Below, in pieces: positions 14,593-20,200 of a DNA stretch of 22,963 nt. Every line of letters starts with the position of its first letter. The first letter of the stretch is position 1. Under the pieces are notes generated by a model. That model did not search any database and was not told where the DNA came from. It was given only the letters and a program-made list of their open reading frames with translations. The DNA comes from Modestobacter sp. (GTDB lineage Bacteria; Actinomycetota; Actinomycetes; Mycobacteriales; Geodermatophilaceae): positions 1 through 22,963 of the forward strand of contig JAOPUQ010000342.1 in assembly GCA_025963425.1 (NCBI GenBank), written 5' to 3'. Made by a program: the position numbers and the translations under genes.

Positions 14593-16086
14593 TCAGTTCC
14601 GGCGAGTCGCCAGCCCGGGCCGGGCAGCCGGGAGCGGGCCGGTGAGCTCCTCCTGGCGGGGGCGGCGCGTCCGGGCCGGCCGTCGCCGCGACAGCTCCCC
14701 CACCTCGGCGATGGTCTCCCGGCCGGGGTCCGCCTCGTAGCTGTACTTGTAGCCGTACCCGCGGGCGGCGCCGGCTGCCTGCGGCACCCGGCTGAGGACC
14801 ACTCCGAGCAGGCGGGCATCGATGCGGGCGAGCGACTCGGCCGCCTCCGCGAGCTCCTCCCGCCGGGTCTTGCCGAAGCGGGTCGAGATGACACAGCCAT
14901 CGGACATGACCGACAGGACCGCCGCGTCGGTCACCGGCAGCAGCGGCGGCGCGTCGATGATCACGTACTCGTTGACCGATCGGAGCTCGTCGAGGAGAGC
15001 CCGCATCTGGGCCGAACCGAGCATCTCGCTCGGGTAGGGCGGCAGCGGCCCCGCGGCCAGCACCGTGAGCTTGCCGTCGCCCCACGGTTGCGCGACCTCG
15101 TGCAGGGCCGCGGTACCGGCGAGCACGTTCGTCAGGCCCGCTCCACTGATCAGGCCCATGTACCGCGTCACCCGGGGACGCCGGAGGTCCGCCTCGATGA
15201 GAGCGACCCGGCTGCCGGACTGGGCCAGCACGGTGGCCAGGTTGACGGCGAGCGTCGACTTCCCCTCGCCGGGCACGGAACTGGAGACGACGATCACCCG
15301 CGGCGGCCGGTCGACGTCGAGGAACTGCAGGTTGGTCCGGATCGACCGGAACGACTCGGCGCTCACCGACTGCTGGTCGAGGTCCGTGACCAGGTGCGCC
15401 TCGGAGAGCTGGGGATCTTCCAGGATCGTGCCGATGACGCCGGCGTCCGCGAACTGGCGCACGTCCTCGGCCGTCTTGACCGTGTTGTCCAACCGGCTGC
15501 GCAGGAAGGCCAGGACCAGCCCGAGCAGGAGACCGAGGACGGCGCCGAGGCCCAGGTTGCGGGTCACGTTCGGCGAGACGGGCGTGCCGTTGAAGTCCGC
15601 GGCCTCGATCGTCGTCACCTTCACCGCGGACGCGGTGCCGCCGTCCGGGGTCTCGAGCTGACCCACCCGATCGGCGAAATGGCGGCCGAGTGCATCAGCC
15701 AGGGTCTGCGCCTGCTGGGCCGAGGGATCGGTGACCGAGACCCTGAGGATGACCGTGTCGGGCAGCGGGGTGGCCGACACCCGGCCGGCCAGCTGGGCAG
15801 GGGTGAGGTCGAGGCCGAGCTCGTCGATGACCTGGGCGGCGAGCTGCTCGCTGGTCAGCAGCTGGGCGTAGGAGGTGACGCGCTGCTGGGAGAACAGGTT
15901 GCCCTGGTAGGCCGCGGCGGAGGTCGCATCGGAGGAGGACGTGGAGATGAACAACTGGGTGGAGGAGGAGTAGAGCGGCGTGGCCGCGTAGGTCACGAAC
16001 CCGGCTGCCCCCACGGCGAGCAACACCGCTCCGGCGAGGAGCCACCAACCCGAGCGGACCGCCTGCAGCACGTCCTTCAGGTCCAC
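14593..16086 (-). CDS. Wzc/CapAB-type polysaccharide co-polymerase with bacterial tyrosine kinase domain
   Basis: This is a 497-residue inner-membrane protein. GTG 16084-16086 is preceded by GGGGGAACGC, nearly the same leader as at the LCP start. Helix 1 (about 13-35) and helix 2 (about 178-196) bracket an external Wzz domain that sets chain length. The cytoplasmic C-terminal domain has the Walker A motif SVPGEGKST (270-278), a Walker A' motif ALIEADLRRP (295-304) with Glu298 where Asp is usual in the family, and Walker B VIIDAPPL (375-382). A short tyrosine cluster, Tyr444, 446, 448 and 450 (GYGYKYSY), would be the autophosphorylation tail, followed by a basic tail. It is the first gene of the main operon, divergent from a tyrosine phosphatase that may reverse its phosphorylation. 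The fused form resembles proteobacterial Wzc rather than split CapA/CapB. Confidence 0.92.
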   Translation of the reverse strand: MDLKDVLQAVRSGWWLLAGAVLLAVGAAGFVTYAATPLYSSSTQLFISTSSSDATSAAAYQGNLFSQQRVTSYAQLLTSEQLAAQVIDELGLDLTPAQLAGRVSATPLPDTVILRVSVTDPSAQQAQTLADALGRHFADRVGQLETPDGGTASAVKVTTIEAADFNGTPVSPNVTRNLGLGAVLGLLLGLVLAFLRSRLDNTVKTAEDVRQFADAGVIGTILEDPQLSEAHLVTDLDQQSVSAESFRSIRTNLQFLDVDRPPRVIVVSSSVPGEGKSTLAVNLATVLAQSGSRVALIEADLRRPRVTRYMGLISGAGLTNVLAGTAALHEVAQPWGDGKLTVLAAGPLPPYPSEMLGSAQMRALLDELRSVNEYVIIDAPPLLPVTDAAVLSVMSDGCVISTRFGKTRREELAEAAESLARIDARLLGVVLSRVPQAAGAARGYGYKYSYEADPGRETIAEVGELSRRRPARTRRPRQEELTGPLPAARPGLATRRN

Positions 16087-16141
16087 GCGTTCCCCCGCTC
16101 TCAGAGCCGGCCCGCCTGCTGAAGGACCGTGCACCGTCCAC

Positions 16142-16163
16142 GGATCGACGAGGTCGTCGATCC
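16142..16163. repeat. perfect 22-base inverted repeat in the kinase leader (operator or 5'-UTR hairpin)
   Basis: GGATCGACG-AGGT-CGTCGATCC has 9-base arms and a 4-base loop. If the promoter at 16176-16205 is right, it occupies about +7 to +28 of the main operon's transcript. A DNA operator just downstream of the start and an RNA attenuator hairpin are both possible. It is 55 bases before the kinase start, so it does not cover the ribosome-binding site. Confidence 0.55.
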
Positions 16164-16175
16164 CCGGACGTGGGG

Positions 16176-16205
16176 AGATTACCTTGCGCCACGACGTTTT
16201 GGCAC
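16176..16205 (-). promoter_or_regulatory. candidate promoter of the main polysaccharide operon
   Basis: On the minus strand GTGCCA (16205-16200, four of six bases as TTGACA) and TAATCT (16181-16176, fits TANNNT) are 18 bases apart. The transcript would start near 16169 and carry an 83-base leader with the 22-base inverted repeat. This is the best promoter match in the divergent region between kinase and phosphatase. Confidence 0.45.
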
Positions 16206-16221
16206 CTCTGCGTATCGAATC

Positions 16222-16257
16222 TGGGACACACGGTGACCATGGGACGGAGGTGTCCCA
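16222..16257. repeat. TGGGAC motif cluster in the kinase/phosphatase divergent region
   Basis: TGGGACAC (16222-16229) and its exact inverse GTGTCCCA (16250-16257) flank a third, direct copy TGGGAC at 16240-16245. The first and third are 18 bases apart and the inner pair forms TGGGAC-6-GTCCCA. The cluster lies upstream of the candidate kinase promoter and about 70 bases before the phosphatase start, a suitable place for a regulator controlling both. Confidence 0.4.
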
Positions 16258-16316
16258 CGAGCCCGGAACACGCCACCGCCGGGCCGAACCTGCCTGGCCC
16301 CGTCGGCCGTCCCCTG

Positions 16317-16322
16317 TGTAAT
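16317..16322 (+). promoter_or_regulatory. candidate -10 element placing a leaderless start at the phosphatase GTG
   Basis: TGTAAT occupies exactly -12 to -7 relative to GTG 16329, the spacing found for leaderless actinobacterial transcripts, and no ribosome-binding site is present upstream. The hexamer has G where A is usual in TANNNT. Confidence 0.35.
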
Positions 16323-16328
16323 GCCGAC

Positions 16329-16949
16329 GTGCGGATCCTCTTCGTGTGTACCGGAAACATCTGCCGCTCCCCCCTGGGTGAGCGGCTGACCCGCGCCTTC
16401 CTCGACGACGCCCTCGGCGCCTCGGCCGCCGAGGTGGGCACCGGCTCGGCCGGGACGAACGCCGTCGTGGACAGCGGGATGGAACCGTCGTCCGCACTCG
16501 TCCTCAGCGGCCTGGGCGGCGACCCGACCGGCTTCCGGGCGCGTCAGGTGACCGGGTCCATGATCGAGGAGGCCGATCTGACCCTCACGATGACCCGGCG
16601 TCACCGGCGGGCCGCCCTGAAGCTCGCTCCCCGGGCGATGTTCCGCACCTACACCCTCCGCGAAGCCGCCGCGCTGCTTCCCGGTATCTCCGTGGACTCG
16701 CTGCCGCCCGTCGAGGAGCTGGACGCCCGCGCCCGGATGCTCGTGGCCGAGCTCGGACGGCAGCGGGCCACGCGCCCGCGGTCGGACCGGGACGAGGACG
16801 ACGTCCTGGACCCGATCGGTCGGCGCGCCGAGGTCCACCAAGAGGTCGGGGAGCAGATCTTCGCCTCGCTCATCCCCCTGCTGCAGGCACTCTGCGGGGC
16901 GGCCGCGGACAACACCCGGACGACTCCCGCCACGCTGACCTGGGCCTGA
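16329..16949 (+). CDS. low-molecular-weight protein tyrosine phosphatase, copy 2
   Basis: This is a 206-residue protein from GTG 16329; residues upstream of this codon are not family-like. The N-terminal loop CTGNICRS contains Cys7 and Arg13, and Asp161 in DDVLDPIGR is the probable general acid, with Ile where an aromatic residue is normal after DP. It is a clear paralogue of the protein at 2276-2905. Both have the same start (LFVCTGNICRSPL-ERL), matching LTMTRRHRRAALKLAPR and LTMTEEHRDAVLRLSPR segments, and the same unusual length. The product is likely the cognate phosphatase of the kinase encoded divergently at 14593-16086. The absence of a ribosome-binding site suggests a leaderless mRNA. 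The gene converges on the SGNH-like gene. Confidence 0.9.
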   Translation: MRILFVCTGNICRSPLGERLTRAFLDDALGASAAEVGTGSAGTNAVVDSGMEPSSALVLSGLGGDPTGFRARQVTGSMIEEADLTLTMTRRHRRAALKLAPRAMFRTYTLREAAALLPGISVDSLPPVEELDARARMLVAELGRQRATRPRSDRDEDDVLDPIGRRAEVHQEVGEQIFASLIPLLQALCGAAADNTRTTPATLTWA

Positions 16950-16975
16950 CCGATCCTGCCGGCGACGCTCGAGGA

Positions 16976-16991
16976 GCGCCGCGCACGGCGC
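16976..16991. terminator. candidate bidirectional terminator hairpin
   Basis: GCGCCG-CGCA-CGGCGC is a perfect 6-base-pair stem in the 52-base gap between convergent genes (stops at 16949 and 17002). No T-tract follows, so it would be a U-less terminator of the sort proposed for actinobacteria. Confidence 0.35.
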
Positions 16992-17001
16992 AGCCCACGG
17001 A

Positions 17002-17805
17002 TCAGGGTTGCGCCGCCACCTCGGCCAGCGCCGACTCGACGATCGGCAGCACCTGCTGGGAGAGGTAGACGTGCCCGTCGTCGTTCGGTGAGATCCCGTC
17101 ACCGCTGATCAGCCCGCTCTGGTCCGCGAACCACCCAGCGGCAAGGGGGTCGACGAAGGTGGCACCGGCCTCCTGGGCAGCCGCCTGCACGGCGTTCCGC
17201 ACCTCCACCAGGTCACCGGGCACGTCACCGTCGTCCCAGGCCGGCCCGATCACCACGACGGCCGAGCCGGGCGCGTTCGCCCGCACGGCACTGATCGCCT
17301 GCGTCGCGTTCGTCCGCACCGTGCCGAGATCCTCGCCGCGGTCGTTGCGACTCCCGAACAGCAGCGTGACAGCGGCATCGGGGACCGGGTTCGCCGCGAC
17401 CAGGTCGAGGTAGTCCTCACCCGTGACCCCGAGCGAGGCATATCCGGCCTGCGCCACGGCATGGAGGGACAGACTCGCCCCGCTCTGGTCGGCCACCAGG
17501 GCAGGCCAGCCGGCCGGGCCGACCCCGCCCTGCTCGTTGCCCGCCGCGTAGCCGTCGCCGTAGACCGCGAGCACCGGCGGAGTTCCGGACGCCGACGGCG
17601 TCGAGGGGGACCCGGTGGTGGCCGGCGGCGGAGCCGACGCGACCGCTGCGGTCGAGGCGGCCGCTCGGGTCCCGGTGTCCGCCCCGGCGACCTCGCGGTC
17701 GTTCCGCCCGCCCAGCAGGACGAACAGTGCCACGTTCGCGGCCACGAGGAGGGCCAGTGAGATGAGCCCCCAGCGCGGCGGGCGTTCCAAGCTCAATCCC
17801 CGCAT
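17002..17805 (-). CDS. membrane-anchored SGNH-hydrolase-like protein lacking the nucleophilic serine
   Basis: This is a 267-residue protein from ATG 17803-17805. A single N-terminal membrane segment (about 12-33) is followed by a Ser/Thr/Pro/Ala-rich linker (about 45-76) and an extracellular SGNH-like domain. Block I, normally GDS, reads VYGDGYAAG, with Gly85 (codon GGC at 17551-17553) where the nucleophile should be. Block III is GSRND (Asn154), and the last block is NDDGH with Asp242 and His245 as DXXH. The other catalytic blocks look intact, so the fold is probably kept while esterase activity may be lost. SGNH proteins near polysaccharide genes often remove or add acetyl groups. A TAACCT element at exactly -12 to -7 suggests a leaderless transcript. 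Confidence 0.8.
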   Translation of the reverse strand: MRGLSLERPPRWGLISLALLVAANVALFVLLGGRNDREVAGADTGTRAAASTAAVASAPPPATTGSPSTPSASGTPPVLAVYGDGYAAGNEQGGVGPAGWPALVADQSGASLSLHAVAQAGYASLGVTGEDYLDLVAANPVPDAAVTLLFGSRNDRGEDLGTVRTNATQAISAVRANAPGSAVVVIGPAWDDGDVPGDLVEVRNAVQAAAQEAGATFVDPLAAGWFADQSGLISGDGISPNDDGHVYLSQQVLPIVESALAEVAAQP

Positions 17806-17811
17806 GCTCCG

Positions 17812-17817
17812 AGGTTA
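17812..17817 (-). promoter_or_regulatory. -10 element TAACCT, leaderless promoter of the SGNH-like gene
   Basis: On the minus strand TAACCT sits at -12 to -7 from the ATG, with six bases between, and it fits TANNNT. The same hexamer is found in the LCP leader at 2072-2067. No separate ribosome-binding site at normal spacing is present; GGAG lies almost against the ATG. Confidence 0.45.
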
Positions 17818-17852
17818 GCCGGAGCGGAGCGTCATCCCGTCGCTACGGCGTG

Positions 17853-17868
17853 GCGTGCCGCCGCACGC
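17853..17868. terminator. candidate terminator hairpin downstream of the formate dehydrogenase operon
   Basis: GCGTGC-CGCC-GCACGC is a perfect 6-base-pair stem 74 bases past the nrfD-type stop and 48 bases before the SGNH-like ATG. There is no T-tract, so its role is uncertain. Confidence 0.3.
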
Positions 17869-17941
17869 GTCACATGCGCTCCGTCCGTCGCAGGTCATCG
17901 GGAACGCACGACGGATCTCGGCCGACCATGAGCCGACGTCG

Positions 17942-19114
17942 TCAGCGGGTGACGGACCGCGCCTGGCCGTCCGGAGCCGGCACCGGCGCCTCGCCGGCCG
18001 CCGCCCGCTCCGCCGCCTCGGCCTGGCGGGCCGCCAGCCGAGCGCGCTGCGGGATCACGGTGTACTTCGGGTCCTTGGCGCTGGCCATGCCGGCATCGAA
18101 GACACCGAACCGGGTGAGCGCCGAGCCGGCCGCCAGCAGCGCCCCGCCGACGATCGCGCCGGCCCGCGTCTTCCCGGCCAGCACGGTGAGCCCCGCGCCG
18201 CCGACCGTGCACGCCTTCGCCGCGCGCAGCAGCTTCCCCGCCCGGCCGATGTGGTACGGCTCGCTGACGACACCGTGCCCGTTCTCCACCTTGTGCGCCG
18301 CCGCCAGCTCGATCGCCGCCCCGACGACGGCCACCTTCCGCGACGGCCCGGCCTCGGCGACCGGCGTCAGCGCCATGGTGATCCCGCCGCCGGCGGCCAG
18401 CGCCGACCCGGCGAACAGGAACGGCAGCTCGTCGTGCGGCTCGTGCCAGCTGGGCGAGGCCGTGTTGGCCAGCAGCACAGCGGTGTAGGTGGTCATCGGG
18501 CCACCGAAGACCGCGGCGCCCACGGCTGCGCCCTTGCGCAGCCCCGGGATCCAGCGCGCCACCTTCAGGGCACGGACGGCCGGGAACCACGGCAGCGCGT
18601 GCAGCCCCGCGGTCGCCACGGTCAGCGCGCTGAACGGGGACAGGATGTAGGAGCCCACCGACAGCGGCGAGGTCGGCTTGAACACCCGCAGCATGTGCAG
18701 GAACCGCATCGGCCGGCCCAGGTCGACGATCAGCAGCACCACCGAGGCCAGCGCCCCGCCCGCGGCCGTGAAGTGCGCGGTCCTGGTCAGCTGCGGGCGC
18801 CCGGTGAACTCACCGAGCGCGCCGATGACCGCCGAGGTGCCCCCGACCCCGCCGAGGAACAGGTACAGGGGGACCTCGGGGTTCTTCCACGTCGCGGGCT
18901 TGACGATCGGCCGGCCGTAGTAGGAGGTGAACTCCGCCTCCGGGACCATGGCGGCCTCGCGGTTGCCGCTGCCCCAGCCGCCCCCGCCCTTGCGGCGGCG
19001 CCGGCCCTTCGGCCGCGTGAGGTCCTCACCACCGGCCCGGTGCCAGCCGGCACCGGGGACGGTCACCCCGTCGCTCACCCCGTCGGTCGCCTCGTCGGTC
19101 GCCTCGTCGGTCAT
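17942..19114 (-). CDS. nrfD: NrfD/PsrC-type membrane subunit of formate dehydrogenase
   Basis: This is a 390-residue protein; ATG 19112-19114 overlaps the fdhB stop by four bases (ATGA). Residues 1-63 are a hydrophilic, basic extension that begins with the short repeat TDEATDEATDG and contains GRRRRKGGGG. The membrane part starts near SYYGRPIVKPATWKNPEVPL and has about eight helices, such as YLFLGGVGGTSAVIGAL, GALASVVLLIVDLGRPMRF and FLFAGSALAAGGGITMAL. NrfD-type subunits anchor iron-sulfur/molybdopterin complexes and pass electrons to quinone, mostly without haem. Here it would link formate oxidation to the menaquinone pool in place of the cytochrome b subunit of FDH-N. It is the last gene of the fdh operon. 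Confidence 0.88.
   Translation of the reverse strand: MTDEATDEATDGVSDGVTVPGAGWHRAGGEDLTRPKGRRRRKGGGGWGSGNREAAMVPEAEFTSYYGRPIVKPATWKNPEVPLYLFLGGVGGTSAVIGALGEFTGRPQLTRTAHFTAAGGALASVVLLIVDLGRPMRFLHMLRVFKPTSPLSVGSYILSPFSALTVATAGLHALPWFPAVRALKVARWIPGLRKGAAVGAAVFGGPMTTYTAVLLANTASPSWHEPHDELPFLFAGSALAAGGGITMALTPVAEAGPSRKVAVVGAAIELAAAHKVENGHGVVSEPYHIGRAGKLLRAAKACTVGGAGLTVLAGKTRAGAIVGGALLAAGSALTRFGVFDAGMASAKDPKYTVIPQRARLAARQAEAAERAAAGEAPVPAPDGQARSVTR
19062..19112. repeat. 12-base tandem repeats at the start of the nrfD-type gene
   Basis: Two exact copies of CGTCGGTCGCCT (19081-19092 and 19093-19104) and a third partial copy abut two near-copies of GTCACCCCGTCG (19062-19085). They encode the TDEA and DGV repeats of the N-terminal extension, so its length may vary between strains. 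Confidence 0.7.
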
Positions 19115-20175
19115 CGCTTCCGCCCCACGAACGCCGAGGCGATCACACCGACGACCATGGCCGCACCGGCGGCCGCGGCCCGCCACATGGAGGGCAGGTC
19201 GCGGGTGGTCACGATCGGGTCCGGCGGCAGGCCGTAGACCTCCGGCTCGTCGAGCAGCAGGAAGAACGCCCCGTCGCCGCCGACGCCGTCGTTCTCGTCG
19301 CGGCCGTACAGCCGTGCGGTCTCGACGCCCTGGCTCTTGAGCGTCGCCAGCCGGGCATCGGCCCGGGCCTGCAGCTCGTCGAGGTCACCGAACTGGATCG
19401 ACTGGGTCGGGCAGGCGGTCGCGCACGCCGGCTGCAGCCCGTCGGTCAGCCGGTCGTAGCACATCGTGCACTTGAAGACCCGGCCGTCGTCCTTGCGCTG
19501 GTCGATGACGCCGTACGGGCAGGCCGGCACGCAGTAGCCGCAGCCGTTGCAGATGTCGCCCTGCACGACGACGGTGCCGAACTCGGTGCGGAACAGCGCA
19601 CCGGTCGGGCAGACGTCCAGGCACGCGGCGTGCGTGCAGTGCTTGCAGACGTCGGAGGACATCAGCCAGCGGATCTGCTTGTCCGCGCCCGATTGCCCGG
19701 TCTGCGGGTCGAACTCACTCAGCGCCTCGGCGTTGAGCACGCTGGTCTGGGCGTTGAGCACGCTGTCGGTGTGCGGGCTGACCGGGTTGGGCGGCAGGCC
19801 GGTGTCGCCGCGATCGTCGCCCGGACGGCCGAGGGTGGGCATCGGCAGGTCGACGCTGCGGCTCTGCTCGATGAACGCGACGTGCCGCCAGGTGTTGGCC
19901 CCGAGCTGCCCGGTGTTGTCGTAGGACATCCCGGACATGCCCATCTGACCGAGCACGCCGCGCGAGTCGTCCATCGGGAGCGTGTTCCACTCCTTGCAGG
20001 CCACCTCGCAGGCCTTGCAGCCGATGCAGACCGACGTGTCGGTGAAGAACCCGACGCGCGCCGGGTGGTCGGCCTCGTAGCCGGCCTCCCCCTGCACGTC
20101 GGGCAGCGGCCCGAACAACCGGTTGGTGGGCTCTTTGCCCGTGAAGGCCGGACTCGCCGAGCTGACCGTGGTCAT
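19111..20175 (-). CDS. fdhB: formate dehydrogenase iron-sulfur subunit (four [4Fe-4S] clusters)
   Basis: This is a 354-residue protein. ATG 20173-20175 is preceded by a strong ribosome-binding site, GGAGGAGG at 20188-20181. Four cysteine groups are visible: Cys50/53/56/60 (CIGCKACEVAC), Cys177/180/185/189 (CKHCTHAACLDVC), Cys209/212/215/219 (CNGCGYCVPAC) and Cys236/239/251/255 (CTMCYDRL to CATAC). These match the electron-wire subunit FdnH/FdoH and carry electrons from the molybdopterin subunit to the membrane subunit. One C-terminal helix (about 330-350) anchors the protein. Between clusters 1 and 2 there is a long linker, residues 66-170, with the repeat SVLNAQTSVLNA. The gene is 25 bases after the catalytic gene's stop and overlaps the nrfD-type gene. 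Confidence 0.93.
   Translation of the reverse strand: MTTVSSASPAFTGKEPTNRLFGPLPDVQGEAGYEADHPARVGFFTDTSVCIGCKACEVACKEWNTLPMDDSRGVLGQMGMSGMSYDNTGQLGANTWRHVAFIEQSRSVDLPMPTLGRPGDDRGDTGLPPNPVSPHTDSVLNAQTSVLNAEALSEFDPQTGQSGADKQIRWLMSSDVCKHCTHAACLDVCPTGALFRTEFGTVVVQGDICNGCGYCVPACPYGVIDQRKDDGRVFKCTMCYDRLTDGLQPACATACPTQSIQFGDLDELQARADARLATLKSQGVETARLYGRDENDGVGGDGAFFLLLDEPEVYGLPPDPIVTTRDLPSMWRAAAAGAAMVVGVIASAFVGRKR
19729..19765. repeat. 16-base direct repeat inside fdhB
   Basis: GGCGTTGAGCACGCTG occurs at 19729-19744 and 19750-19765, a 21-base period that keeps the frame and encodes SVLNA twice. It probably arose by an in-frame duplication in a flexible linker. Confidence 0.75.
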
Positions 20176-20200
20176 GCCGGCCTCCTCCCCGATCGAAGCG

